Assembly: GCA_949317995.1 (NCBI GenBank)
Contig: OX439038.1
Span: 69,202,659-69,266,658 of the forward strand
Reading direction: 5' to 3'
From: Acholoe squamosa
Lineage: Eukaryota > Annelida > Polychaeta > Phyllodocida > Polynoidae
DNA length: 64,000 bases
Shown here: in pieces, positions 51,450 to 63,321 of the stretch
Layout: each line of letters opens with the position of its first letter
How positions within the stretch are numbered: position 1 is the first letter of the stretch
Notes under the pieces: model-generated
What the model was told of the DNA's origin: nothing
Database searches by the model: none
What the model saw: the letters and a program-made list of their open reading frames with translations, nothing else
Made by a program: the position numbers and the translations under genes

Positions 51450-51870
51450 GGGGATGCAGCCAATCAGAGGCCTCCCTTTTGGCGGGAAATTCAAATGGGG
51501 GATCACATGACCTAGACACCCATGGTCTGGCGCCAAAATGGACCAATCAGAACCCTCCCTTTTAGCAGGAAATTCAAAATGGTCACGTGATCCAAACCCG
51601 CTGTGGTGTGCCAAAATGGCGCCCTCTGATTGGCTGGCTGTTTAGGTCACATGACCTTTATTATGCAAATAAGGTCACATGACCCTAATTTGAATGGACC
51701 AATCGGAGGTCGTCATTTTGGTGGGAAATTTGAAAAATTTGGTTAGGTGACTCTATTTTTTAATTTTTTTTTGTCAAAATGGAGACCTCTGATTGGTTGG
51801 CTATCCACACGTCATACCATCAGCTGTATGCAAGCAAGTAGTTACATGACCTTATTAGTATAAAGAGGTG
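51450..51870. repeat. Degenerate tandem array with CCAAT, E2F-like and E-box motifs
   Basis: Roughly four to five degenerate units of about 80 bp. Each has CCAATCAG or its complement CTGATTGG (51460, 51543, 51625, 51699, 51787), a TTTTGGCGGGAAATT-like word (51477 and, changed, 51551 and 51717), and CACGTGA or CACATGAC. These match NF-Y, E2F and USF/MYC-type binding sites. No gene start is recognised next to it. It may be a promoter-derived satellite. Confidence 0.55.
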
Positions 51871-52129
51871 TGGTTTATTATGTAGATGAGGGTGTGACTA
51901 TAGTGAGATATCTTTTATATAATTAAAAAAAAAAGGCAAGCTGACAGCTTGCCAAGAAAAAAAAAAAAAAGGGAAATATTTGGGGGGCCCTTGGGGTGGG
52001 GGGCCTTTGGGGGGCCATTGGGGTGGGGGGCCTTTTAGGGGGTGGTCCTTTTTTTTGGAAACCCGCCCCTTGGGTAGGGGTGCGTTTACTTAAAATAAGA
52101 TTTACATAAGGTAGTTAAATATTAAATAG
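51871..52129. repeat. Hairpin and G-rich tract
   Basis: AAGGCAAGCTGACAGCTTGCC at about 51931-51952 forms a short stem. About 51975-52060 is a G-rich strand with repeated TTGGGG(T)GGGGGGCC units and several runs of four to seven G, able to form G-quadruplexes. Confidence 0.5.
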
Positions 52130-53870
52130 AAATACAATAGAACCCACATATGGGGCTGTGTACAAATGACGTCATGCATTTTTGGACCATTTTTTACCCC
52201 CCTCCCCCCCTTGTCATGTTTCGTCATACAACACTTGACCCCCCCCTCAGCATGATGTCATTCAGAGAGATACCCCCCCCCCCCAATGTGCATGAATAGT
52301 GAAGGCCTATAGGCTATAAACAAATTAAAATGGTTCAAAGGGACATATAGTGGGTGTGAATTGGCAATAAGGATAACATGCATGCAAAGTGAAAAAAGAA
52401 CTAGCACTGATCAACAAATGAACAGAGAAACATGCCATACACTGTCAGCTTATATAATGTATGGGTCCATATATGCAGGATGTACCATTTCCGTGCCTTG
52501 TAGTTGTAGGGGCTCATGGAGCGTTATATATAGTGTTAGCTCCCTATTCAAGAGGGCGGGTCGATCGGTGCGGTTACCACTGGTAGGACCAGAGGTCGCT
52601 TCGATCTCTGGCCGCTATGTGCCGGTTGCACTAACCCAAGCTAACTTGTCTGGTTTTACTTGATATTGACATATCTCGAATTAAACCGAAGTTATATAAG
52701 AACTCAAACCATTACATAGTTATACACAGAGTACTATGGTAGTGATCATACACAAGTATTTCCTGTCACAAAAGGGCTTAAAAACTAGATCAATAGTCCA
52801 ATACAGTTAATAGTCTGCCTTTTTTACAGTGAAAGTTGTACACTTGTCAGCAAAGAGAAAATCAAGAACAGTTATTATAAAGGATCATATAGTTCAAGAG
52901 CTTGAATGTATTGATATATTGAATGTATTGATTTAATCTGTAATCTGAACCATATACAAGTGTACTAGAAATAGGTTTCAGGGAGAACACTCTGAACTTA
53001 GTGAGTGACCTAATAGAAAAAAAACTCAGAAAGCATCACAAATTCTCAGGAGACCATCGATTGCAATCATAGTTCCAATTTGTGATCTTACAAAGCAATC
53101 GAGTCACCTCAGCATTTTACTCTAGAATCTGCAAATAAGTTGAGTCCGTTAGAGTTCCATTCAGACAAAGATGTGGAGAGAAAGTTCGGGGGAGGTCCCC
53201 TTTACATCTCCCCAAGCATCCCCTCAGTGAAAATAGCAACAGGGTGGTGGAGAGCTCCAGGGGAGTGTTTGTTATTTATCAACAGTGGGACTCCGAGAGG
53301 GGTTGGATTGGGGGAGGAGCAAAATAATTTTGACACCTCAAGGAGGGGGGGGGGGATATCACACCTTTTCAAAAAGAAGCCTGTGGATGACTATGGATGC
53401 TGCCCTGAGGCAACAGGAGCAGTTCAGGGGTAATTTAGATGCATCATTTAGATCCTGAGGGCAGCAGTGGCCCTTTTCAAAAAGGGTTAAATTGGTATAG
53501 GTAGGATAGAGTAGAAGTGCTCCCTTATAGTGGCCTGCACATCACCTTAATTTTACACTGACATTGATGGCAGTGACACTCATTGAGTGAGATGTCTGAG
53601 GAATGCATGCATATAGGGCCTATAAATTTAGGTAATAAATTTATGTCAGATGAATGCATTAAACTTCCCCACCTTTAAAAGTCTTTTTACAAAAGTTTTT
53701 GTTCTTGCCAAAACCAAAGCATATTGTGATTTCTTGATGACATGATGTCATGCAGCCCATGACCCCCCCTCCCCCCCTTGTCATGCTTGGTCATGGCAAG
53801 TGGGACCCCCCCTCCCCCCCTCCTGCATGACGTCATTTGTACACAGCCCCCATGGAGTAGTACACATTCC
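52130..53870. repeat. Inverted pair of CRE-containing repeats around 1.5 kb of anonymous DNA
   Basis: The left arm (about 52145-52290) begins GGGGCTGTGTACAAATGACG and the right arm (about 53730-53870) ends CGTCATTTGTACACAGCCCC, an exact inverted match. Both arms contain TGACGTCA and long CCCCCC(T) runs. Between them no gene is supported, only short featureless frames. It may be a MITE pair or a larger foldback element. Confidence 0.5.
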
Positions 53871-54190
53871 ACTTTTATTTGTCATAATTTCATTTCATTT
53901 TTTCATTTTCGAGCAATTATATTTACACATCATTAAATACAAGTCCACACTCTCCACATATCATAGTTGAATATATCATAGGAATACGATAAAACCCACA
54001 CATGGAACAGTACACATTTAATTATATTTTTTTTTCTCTCGACCACCCACATACACTACCAATGCACAAAAGTATTACTGGTACATTATCTGACCACGAC
54101 ATGTTATACGAATTGTTCTCTTTATTTGCATCAATTTATAAACAATTCCGCATGTTTATATTAGTTATAATATATCAACCAATGTGTATA

Positions 54191-54245
<55 letters not shown>

Positions 54246-54724
54246 CATAGGATAAGTCTCAGTCAATCATTTTATCTTAAGCTTGTTAAAATTACCAAGC
54301 AATCAAATTATAATGCATGGACCACACCAGAGACGACAGCCCACAAGCACCAACCACAAAAACCTCATTTCAGTGTGACCAACTTGTAACCATGGCAACG
54401 ACCCACAAAAACAACAAACCTGGTAATCATAAAAAGGACCTTAGAGGCCATAAACTGCAAAATTAACAATGAATAAAAATCAATGAACTTCAACCTCCTG
54501 TCGGGTTCTGTGTGAATACCCCTCTACACATTTAATTATATTTACAAGTCGGTGAATACAAGTTTACATATAAACTATCTTGGTGTCTTATCTATACATG
54601 AATCGTGATACATTGTGGGAGGTCTTTGTCCGGTTCATATATGTTGTCCCTGGTGAATCTACGGTGGTGCCTGGTGTATATATGTTGTTTCTCATTTATC
54701 TACTGTGTCCTCCGACGTTACAGC
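53871..54724. other. AT-rich intergenic DNA with a TA microsatellite
   Basis: Contains (TA)n at about 54185-54242. No gene is supported. The 3' end of the BIR transcript probably lies here, but no clear AATAAA on the minus strand was found near the stop. Confidence 0.5.
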
Positions 54725-55096
54725 TTAAAAAAACACAGAAGATGTTTGTCCAAAAGGAAAAACTCCTCCATGCTTCATTCTGTAAAGCTGCAACTCGTTG
54801 TCCAGAGAGTTCAATTTCTTCACCATTTCCGTCAGCAAAATTTTGCTGTGTGGACTTAGGTTCATACCTTCCGAGGCCAATGGGCAGGTAGGAGAATGTC
54901 TGAAATGTTCCACGGCGACGTCATCACTTTCTAACCATGTGTGTAAAGCGACTCCACATTGGTAGCATTGAACAACATCCTTACCTCCGATGTAAAAGAA
55001 TCCGTGGGCGGCGAGTTTCTCTGTGAAAGGACAGGGTTTATTCCACATAATTGTCGAAAGTGTTGAGTCTCCTTGATAAATCAACAAAATGTACAT
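54725..55096 (-). CDS. BIR-domain protein, inhibitor-of-apoptosis type
   Basis: BIR domains bind caspases or their partners and define the IAP family. The 123-residue frame starts at an ATG at 55096 preceded by an in-frame stop, so the start is well bounded if the gene is intronless. Residues about 25-75 form one BIR: FTEKLAAHGFFYIGGKD, then CYQCGVALHTWLE, then HFRHSPTC. The zinc ligand spacing C-x2-C-x16-H-x6-C is exact and the Gly and Trp landmarks are present. After the BIR comes a short helical tail (MVKKLNSLDNELQ) and no RING, CARD or second BIR. Upstream is a copy of the 5' unit found before the death-domain gene. Alternatively this is the last exon of that gene: a donor-like GTAATT after 55386 and a weak acceptor before 55097 would be in compatible phase. 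Confidence 0.8.
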   Translation of the reverse strand: MYILLIYQGDSTLSTIMWNKPCPFTEKLAAHGFFYIGGKDVVQCYQCGVALHTWLESDDVAVEHFRHSPTCPLASEGMNLSPHSKILLTEMVKKLNSLDNELQLYRMKHGGVFPFGQTSSVFF

Positions 55097-55103
55097 ACTT
55101 CAC

Positions 55104-55335
55104 CATTCTCTTAGGTTGGTAGGTAGGTAGGTAGGTAGGTAACGTGGTGGGAGCAGTGACGACGGTGGTAGTAGCTGTGTCGAGTGTGGACGTACCAGTG
55201 GTAGGCGAGGTGGTAAATGAGACACCAGAGGCGTGACGTAAGTGGTTCATATAGATGTGTTTAATCCTTTTTCCAGCTGCATACTCTCCGTCTCCACCAC
55301 GTTCCTGTGTAGCAACTTAAGATCTGATTCCCGTG
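55104..55335 (-). repeat. Copy 2 of the shared 5' unit, before the BIR gene
   Basis: Similar to 56090-56300: AATCCTTTTTCCAGCTG(C)AT and TGTGTAGCAACTTA match AATCCTATTTCCAGCTGGAT and TGTGTAGCGGCTTA. Both contain a Pro/Thr-rich coding-like stretch and a CCTACC microsatellite (as GGTAGG at 55119-55140). The TATA box of copy 1 is degenerate here. Confidence 0.55.
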
Positions 55336-55382
55336 GTGCACACCTCCGCCTCCATTACATAATACAACACGCCCTTCCACAA

Positions 55383-56057
55383 TTACCCTCCACGTCTCAT
55401 CTCTTTTTCTTTGTTTTCAAAGTGAAGCAATATATATCTGGCCACGTCAAACCTCCTCATGTCATCCATCAGCACTCCAATGAGCTGATGATGTGTACTG
55501 GTGGCTTTAGCTTGCCACATTTTCAACACTCTGAAGGCATGGAGAGACATATCTTGTTCCGTTTGTTGAGCAATACTATTGAGCTTTTCAGACGTGAAGT
55601 CTAAATACGTCCCCATATCTTTCCACTCCCTGGATAGAGATTCAGACATGGTGACAAAGTACCTCTCCATTAAAAACTGGTAGGGGTTGTTGTAATCCAA
55701 TTTGTAAGTCTTGAAAAAGTTCTGCGACTGAACCAACAGATCTTTTCGATGAACACTCATGTAGGCATGATGGAGTTCTCCCCATCTGGCATGAGGCGTA
55801 GTTTTAGACCACCAAGTTTGGAACATCTCCATACACATATCCTGCACAGTCTTGATAACGACCATCTCCTGCAGACGATCATAGTCAATGTCCAAGTAGA
55901 TTCCCAATTTCTTCCAAGATCCAACTAACAGCCTTCCTATTTCATGAAGCAAATGATCGCTATATGTAAAATTCATTTCATACAAGATACCCTCATCCTG
56001 TACACTCACTTCACATACATCAGAGCCAGATAGGGAGGAAGTATTTTCAAGACTCAT
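55383..56057 (-). CDS. Protein with two death domains
   Basis: Death domains are six-helix adaptor domains of apoptosis and innate immune signalling. The 224-residue frame begins at ATG 56057 (MSLENTSSLSG). The first death domain covers residues about 40-115 (LLVGSWKKLGIYLDI, MFQTWWSKT) and the second about 135-205 (LSREWKDMGTYLDF, FRVLKMWQAKATS), each with the usual W-K-x-L/M-G and mid-domain Trp. Almost nothing else is present: no kinase, caspase, ZU5 or membrane segment. The frame is also open upstream to 56207 without an ATG, and a TTTTTGCAG at about 56065-56075 could be a splice acceptor, so a 5' exon is possible. It sits on the minus strand directly upstream of the BIR gene, and El2 is inserted about 480 bp beyond its TATA box. 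Confidence 0.75.
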   Translation of the reverse strand: MSLENTSSLSGSDVCEVSVQDEGILYEMNFTYSDHLLHEIGRLLVGSWKKLGIYLDIDYDRLQEMVVIKTVQDMCMEMFQTWWSKTTPHARWGELHHAYMSVHRKDLLVQSQNFFKTYKLDYNNPYQFLMERYFVTMSESLSREWKDMGTYLDFTSEKLNSIAQQTEQDMSLHAFRVLKMWQAKATSTHHQLIGVLMDDMRRFDVARYILLHFENKEKEMRRGG

Positions 56058-56222
56058 CTCATCTGCAAAAACTTCAGAAATCACTTGATGAAGGTCGGTA
56101 GGCGGGCAGGTAGGCAGGCAGCCGGCAGGTAGGTGGTGCTGGTGATGGTAAAGGAAGTGGCGGTAGGCGCAGTAGTCGTAGTGGTCAGCAGTGATATATC
56201 CTTCCAAGAGAAATTGGGGTGC

Positions 56223-56230
56223 TTTATATA
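56223..56230 (-). promoter_or_regulatory. TATA box of the death-domain gene
   Basis: TATATAAA on the minus strand, about 165 bp before the ATG at 56057, inside copy 1 of the 5' unit (56090-56300). Confidence 0.55.
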
Positions 56231-56282
56231 GGGTGATCTAATCCTATTTCCAGCTGGATACTTCCCACCGCCTTTACCTTTC

Positions 56283-56475
56283 TGTGTAGCGGCTTATCAG
56301 CACAAGCCTTTTGAATTTGTTAACATCAGACAGGAGGAAAGACACTGTGACAAATGTATTTGGTGGGATTAGAGGTGATTGCTCTCATTCTTTGTAGCGA
56401 CTTATCTTTTAGATCTGTTGACATAAAACATGTGGAAAGGTATTGTGATAACTGTATTTTGGTGGGATTACAGGG
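56283..56475. repeat. Tandem duplication upstream of the death-domain gene
   Basis: Two imperfect units of about 105 bp sharing TGTAGCGACTTATC-, TGTTGACAT- and GTATTTTGGTGGGATTA-like words (first about 56283-56375, second about 56390-56475). Confidence 0.5.
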
Positions 56476-56705
56476 AGTTAAAACTGATTATTGGCTTAAT
56501 CCGCTTTACAGGTGTGAGGCAGGCTCGCTCGTTAAGGTATTAATAGATTCCTTAATTTTTACTTCTCCCCTTGTTAACAGGGGGTGTGTTATTGCGATCA
56601 ACTACTGTTTGAAGTTTTCTAATCCTATTTAGACAAACATTCATCTGGATCCTCCTACGGTTTGGTTTACCTGTGGAGGGCAGGTGAAATTAGATTTATA
56701 GATAC

Positions 56706-57098
56706 TGTAGGGGTATGGTATTTACACTTATACGTTCATGTACCCGTGGGCGGGGGAATCAGGATGGCAGGTGGCAGCACCTGCCTCTGAGTTTGTATCC
56801 ATTACACCAAGGGGCCTACCGCTCGTCCGCCACACGTCATGTGGCCGGTCTGAGTTTCACTGGCTTTTTCCCTATATAAGGCTGGTTCTACCCCCATGTT
56901 CTTCAATAGGGGTTTTACCCACTGCTCAACCAGGTCTTTACCCGAAAGGGTAACCGAATGCCCTAGCAGCATGTAGTCCTCTGAGGCCGTGATCGTATGT
57001 TACATAAGCTATGAAATAAAAGCTTGGTTGCCTACCCGGAAACTTTCTCTCTCTTTGTTATGATTACTTAATCTAACTTAACGAGACGAACCACTACA
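56706..57098 (+). repeat. El2 5' LTR
   Basis: 393 bp, TGTAGGGG to CACTACA, with TATA box near 56872 and AATAAA at 57015-57020. A 26 bp internal deletion after CCCGTGGG explains the shorter length. The primer-binding site follows at 57100-57114, and a donor GGTAAGT is at 57125-57131. Confidence 0.9.
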
Positions 57099-57129
57099 CT
57101 GGTGCCGTGACCAGTTGGTCTTCGGGTAA

Positions 57130-59196
57130 GTGCTGAGCCCAGTTAGGGGAAATGGCCCAAATTATGAGCTAAATTCCCCGATGGAAGATGGTGAAATCAA
57201 ATCACCATCCCAAGGTACGGAGTGGAAATGTGGATTTGAAAAGAACAAAATGGACGAGCTTGAAGACATGAGAGCTGAATACGAGAAGATCCAAAAGGAT
57301 CTCATTACACTGACCGGAACTCGAGACAAAATTCTGACTGAAAACAAACAGTTGATATCAGAACGTCTTGATTACGATCAGAGTTGTAGACGCCAACAAC
57401 AACTGTTATTGGATCGAATGGAGAAAGAAAAACAAGATTTCCAACTCCAGCACGAACAGTATCGTGATGCACTATACACGGCGGATCTGGAATACAGAGC
57501 TTCGTGTGATGAGTTGAATAAAACTAAACAAGAGTTAAATTCAACTCAATCGGCCCATGGCAAGTATCAAGAAGAGCTGAAGAAAATAGAATCAGCCTTC
57601 AAAGATGCATGAAGTACGTATCAAAAACAAACCGAGGAGCATGAAAAACTCAGAGGTCAATGGATACATGAATCCGCAAACTTGACTGCTAAGGAGACAA
57701 AAATGTTGGATGATTATTCCGAACTGGAAGCTAAAGCTGTTCAGATGGCAAAGTATCTAGAGGATACTGGTCGTGCAGTAGGCACTCTTGAACCAGACTT
57801 CACTGTTTCAGGAATGGCCCTAAACACGACGTGTAACCAGATGAACTCTTTGAGGGGTGAAGACGAGGCAACAGAGAAAAATGTACCTCGTTGCGAAGAA
57901 GTAAAGAGTCATCAGGTTTGATTTACGGATAATACCTCGAAACCTCTTGGTTTAGGTACCGGAAATGCTGGGGGTGCTTCGACGAGTCACCTTTAGGGGG
58001 ACCAAATGGCCCGTATGCCCAGTATGGATGGAATCGATCCCAAGCGGGAGCGAATCCGTCTAATGGTAACGCCCGGAATACATCCGGAGGAACAACCGGA
58101 CGAACATCCGGGAATTCCAGCTGGAGGACAATCCGGATACTATCAAGGATCCGGACCTTTAGGAGATAGTTCCAGAAGCAGACCCTCTGCCGGTAGAACT
58201 GGTTCCAATAATGAATATCAGTCGTATGGAACAGGAGGAAACACTAATAACAATAGTAGTTTCTTTAGTTCTGGTGGAAATGCACAACCCACCAATAATC
58301 CAGGGTCAACTCCTCAAACTGGCGGATACACCTTCTCACAGGTGCCTCTATATGGAGCAGGAGGATCAGGGGGTGGAGGAGGACCACCACCTGGTTGAAG
58401 TACTTATGGTACGAATCCTCCACGGAAAAAGAGACTCAGTCGCCGAGTATCTCTTTCTCCAGGGTTACAAGCACTGCATGATTCCAATGCAGCGATTGCT
58501 AACATAGGTGTTGATTGTTACAATCAAGGTCTGGACGATACGGAGATCATGGAATGGAGTAGAGGGTTAACCCTTACTGGATCCTTGGATCCGGCTCGTA
58601 GAGTAGCTAAGATACCTACTCCCTATAATGCCAAGAATCCTTGGAAGGAAGAGTATCAAGGCTGTGCAGATGTCTTTAACTGCAATGGATGGGGTAAAGC
58701 GGAAGCTCTCCCCTATCTAGTATGCTGGTTAAAGGAAGGCGACAGTAAAGGAGCCATAGAACAATAGAGAGATTCCCAAATTGTAGGACTCTCAGCCCAT
58801 ATGAAATATGATGAACTCATAGAGATTGCTTCATATTTATATGGAAATATAGTTGGGGAAGATCCTTGGCTGACGTTCACTAAAAGAACGCAGAAACCTA
58901 AGGAATCTGCCAAAGTGTTCGGCTTAGAATGTCAACGACTGTTGCACAAAGCCAGACCTCAATGGAGATTAGATGATGAATGCTTCCTAGATGAAATGTT
59001 TAAACAATTCATCGAAGGAGTACGGAATCAGGAACACAGGACAGTGGCCTGTGAAGCTTGGAAGAATGATGCCTCTTTAACAGATTTGTTCCAGTCCTTA
59101 GATCATTATGATCGTAAGGCCCGGATCTTTGCCGGGAAGGTACCTCAACGGATGTCAGCAATGATAATCCCGGATGGGATACCCGAAGCCGATTGA
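57130..59196 (+). pseudogene. El2 gag, damaged
   Basis: The first in-frame ATG is at 57181; the start used by El1 has been lost in a small leader deletion. Coiled coil about 57230-57610, broken by a stop at 57610-57612, resuming to about 57920. Frame changes precede and follow the Gly/Asn-rich region (about 57960-58400). Capsid-like domain about 58800-59140, preceded by a stop at 58765-58767. The zinc-knuckle region has been removed by a deletion of about 400 bp that joins the capsid end to the pol N-terminus near 59192. Compared with El1 it keeps six extra codons in the coiled coil and three (VGE) in the capsid. Confidence 0.75.
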
Positions 59197-62100
59197 CTGT
59201 CAGCCTATCGCCGCTTGCAGTGCTGGTGAGAATCCTCTAGCGATTTCACCCAGCAGTGAAGCTAAGGGACCTGATCAGTGCCTTACTCATGAGGCTGGGG
59301 AGACTGATAGTACACCAGGTGTCAAGAACCGGCAGAAGAACACAGAGGGGAAACCCGATATCAGTCCAGAGGAAGTGGCCAATGAGTTGGCCAGGGTGGG
59401 GTGTGCCCAGTTTCCCCCGGGTCATCCTTGTCTCGAATTTTTGAAGGGATGTGGATTTGACCTCAACACTAAGACGGAACTTGCCAAGTACGCAAGTTGT
59501 CCTACCTACTTGAAAGGTAGGAGGTGGTACGCAGTTGTATCTGTGAGTGGTAGATCTGCTGAGTTTCTTGTCGATACGGGTGCTAGCCACTCCTGTATTG
59601 CTAAGAGATTCTACGATCTTTTGCCTACGAATCATGAAACTTTCACAACGGAAGGAAATGCTCGTACGGCCGATGGTAGCACGATGCAAACGTTCGGTAG
59701 AACATGTATGAGGTTCAGTCTACAGGAGGATAAGGACTTCATCCTTACTCCTACTGTGGCAAACATTGCGGATGATGGTATACTTGGTCTGGATTTTGCT
59801 GCATTATATGGAGCAAGGTTAGATTCCCAGAGGGGAATATTGGAAGTGAGGGACCCGTATCATCTCGAAGTACAATGCATACTTAGACAAGTGAGCAGTG
59901 TAGCCAGTGTAGCCCAGACTGTTAAGATACCACCAGGCACCGCCTGTGATGTCTTATGTCAAGCGAACAGAAAGTTTTCAGGAAAAACTGGAGTTGTAGA
60001 GCCAGGTATGGTAATGTTGTCAAGTATCGGATTGGAATCCGCAGACGTTCTAGTAGCTAACGCTGCTTGGACAGTGGTTCTTATATCCAATACCGGTAAT
60101 AAGACTGTCTACGTACAGAAGGATACGATCCTAGGGTCGGTTGTCCTCTCTGAACTGGTAGAAGGCTGTGAACATGTTTCAGCACCCAGAGTCCCTTCCT
60201 CATCCGAAAGGAATCCGGAATTAGATAATCTAACAGCCGAGAGCCATGTCGAAAATGATGAACACCTTGAAGCTCTAACTGACTTGCTAGACAAGTATCG
60301 TAAAGCTTTTGCAGCACCAAGTGAACAATTGGGGCGTACCAATAAGGTACTGCATACGATTGACACTGGTGAGAATGAACCTTTTAAAATTCCTTATAGA
60401 AGACTCCCACTAGCCAAGAAAAGGGTAGCTGAGGAGAAGATAGCTAAAATGCTTGAACAGGATGTAACAATTCCATCAACCAGTCCTTGGTCTAGCCCTG
60501 TGTGCATGCTGACTAAGAAAGATGGTACCATCCGTTTTTGCATAGATTACCGGAAATTGAATGGTATGACCAAGAAGAATTCATATCCCTTACCACAGAT
60601 TGATGAGACTATAGACTCCCTTGGAGGTAAGCAATGGTATTGCTCTCTAGACTTACAATCCGGGTACTGGCAAGTGGGTATGCATCGGAAAGACATGAAA
60701 AAGACCGCCTTTTCCAGTCATATTGGGTTATTCCAATGTAATGTGATGCCGTTTGGATTGTGCAATGCACCGGCGACATTTGAAGCAATGATGGAAACTT
60801 TATTAAGTGACCTATTATGGAAGAAATGTCTCGTCTATCTAGATGATGTGATAGTCTTTGGGAAGACATACGAGGAATGCTTGGAAAATTTAGGTGTGGT
60901 TCTGGAAAGGAACATAGCTAATGGATTGAAGCTGAAGCCCAAGAAATGCGATCTTTTTAAAAGATCCATTAATTACTTGGGACGAATAATCTCAAATGAA
61001 GGAATTAAAGCCGATCTGGAGAAACTGGATGCTGTGTCAAATTGGCAGGCACCCACGAATGCGAAAGAAGTAAGATCCTTTCTTGGATTCTGTTCCTATT
61101 ACAGGGACTTTATACCAGGATATTCGAGGGTCGCCTTTCCTATCCAGAATTTGTCCCACTGGACACCTGGAGTGAGGAAGGAACGATTTCCTTGGGGATC
61201 CAAGCAAGAAGAGGCCTTTATGAAAATAACAGGTTTGTTTGCAAGTACACCTGTGTTGAAGTACCCTACGGAGAATGATCATTTCATTCTAGATACTGAT
61301 GCTAGTAACGAAAGCATAGGAGCTGCCCTTTCCCAGGTCCAGGATGGGGTTGAAGTTCCTATAGCCTTCGCTAGTAACACGTTGAGTAAATCTCAAAGAA
61401 ACTATTGTACCACTAAACGTGAGTTGTTGGCTGTGGTGATCTATACGAAGAAGTTCAAGCACTTTTTGTGGGGAAGTGATTTCACTCTACGGACTGATCA
61501 CTCTTCTCTCAGATGGTTATTGAACCTCAAGGATGCAGAGGGTATGATAGGTCGCTGGTTGGCGCACCTATCCAAATTCGGTCTAAATCACAGCCAGATT
61601 GAACACCGAGCCGGGGCAAAACATTTGAATGCAGATGCTTTGTCTAGAATCCCGGTGAAGAAATGTGCAAACGCTGAGTGCACTGATTGTGGAGCACACA
61701 ATGCTGTATTGGCAGGGGTTCGAGTACCTTTCGAAACCCAACCGGAACATGTTTTGAATTGGTCCATGGAGACCATCCAACAGTTCAAGAAGTCTGATGC
61801 AGTCACATCACGTTTGATTAAGTTTCTTAATCAGGGTATCTGTCCTCCAAGACCCGAGATGTCGTTGGAGAACAGAGAGATGAGACGATTCCTAGCTCAA
61901 TGGGCCAAGCTAGAAGTCCGGGATGGTATTCTATTTCGATGGAAGAACTATTCTAATAGGAAGAAAACCTTGCAAGTTGTCATACCTAGTGCTATGCGAC
62001 AAGATATGTATTTCTGTCACGGGCATAGAACTAGTGGACACTTTGGAAAGAAACAGTCTCTAGAACGTCTATCCAGACGATACTATTGGCCTGGCATGAG

Positions 62101-63321
62101 TACAGATCTCACCCGATGGGTAGAGACCTGTCCTGAATGCTGTAAGAACAAACCAGGACCCGGGTTAGGCAAACTGCCATTATCCCAGGAACTGTTTGGT
62201 GTAAGATTTGCTAGAGTAGCTGTTGACATCATTAGTGGGATTCCTCCCACTCCTAGTGGCAACACGTGTATGATGGTCGTGTCAGATTATTATACCAAGT
62301 ACACCCGAGTGTTTCCTTTACCGGATCATAAGGCTGTTACTTGTGCTATGGTCTTTGTAAAAGGGTGGGTGTTGCACCTAGGTGTCCCACTCATGTTACA
62401 TAGTGACCAGGGCAGAGAATTTGAGTCTAGCCTGTGGCAAGAGATGTGTAATTGTCTAGCAATTTGCAAGACAAGAACTAATCCCTATAGGCCACAGAGG
62501 GATGGATAAGTGGAGAGATTCAATAGGACTGTGATCCAAGTATTGAAGTCTCTAGTAAATGAACAAATGGACAATTGGGATGAACAATGTGAATTCGTGG
62601 TACATGCCTATAATGGCACTGTACACTCGAGCACAAACTGTTCTCCTAATCTCCTCGTTTTTGGAGAGGATTTGATTATGCTAGCAGATTTTGTGTTTGG
62701 CGTAATAAGAATGAATCAGGAAGCCCCTTGCCAGGTGATGTTTGTAGAGTCTCTACGAGATAACTTCAAACAAGCATATGAGAGGGTTAGAGATGAATTG
62801 CAGAAAACTGCACGTTGGCAGAAGGTTGGTTTTGACACAGGTCTAAAAGCTAGATCTTTTAATCTAGGGGATAGAGTTTTGCGTCTTCACCAACCACTTG
62901 CCAACCTGAAATTAGCGAGCAATTGGGATGGACCCTTCACTATAACTCAGGTTATTAGTGATTGTACAGTGATTATTAAATCACAGCTTGGTAAATGTTA
63001 CAAGTCAAATGTAGCGAGACTACGCCCATGGAGGGGGAGGGATATCTCCACCGAAATGTACGGCGATGGTCTATTGGAAAGCGAGGACCCGGGCGGCCAC
63101 GGAAGGTTGCAGACCCGAAGAGGGTGTTGCCCCCTGTTGTAACATCCGGAAAACAGGGGAAGATACAAAAAGTCTCGGCAGGTGCAGGTAAAAATAAGAG
63201 GAAAGGTCCTTCTAAGGCTAAGAAGACCTTGGAAAAGGCTCTTATGGATACCAGGTCAATAAAAGAGGCCTCAAAACCTCTTAGACGCAGTCCAAGGTTG
63301 CTCAAGACTGCCGTAACCTAG
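59174..63321 (+). pseudogene. El2 pol: protease, RT, RNase H, integrase, nearly open
   Basis: A single frame runs from 59174 to a TAA at 62507-62509, placed just before the third catalytic residue (Glu) of the integrase core; the frame then continues at 62510. Landmarks: protease DTGASHS near 59574, RT YLDD near 60836, RNase H DTDASNESIGAAL near 61294, integrase zinc finger about 62010-62145, and integrase catalytic Asp residues in VAVDII and HSDQG. A second break, a deletion near 63078, shifts the frame. The basic C-terminal tail continues in another frame to 63321 and contains KRGPGRPRK, a good AT-hook, before Lys-rich sequence. Both breaks fall in or after the integrase core, so El2 as seen cannot make full integrase. 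Confidence 0.92.

Noticed and set aside
54185..54242. (TA)n run as an origin or promoter
   Set aside because: A plain microsatellite explains it and no associated motifs were found.
54725..56057. BIR and death-domain genes as an endogenous herpesvirus fragment
   Set aside because: Some mollusc herpesviruses carry IAP genes, but no neighbouring viral gene is present and paired death domains fit host signalling proteins better.
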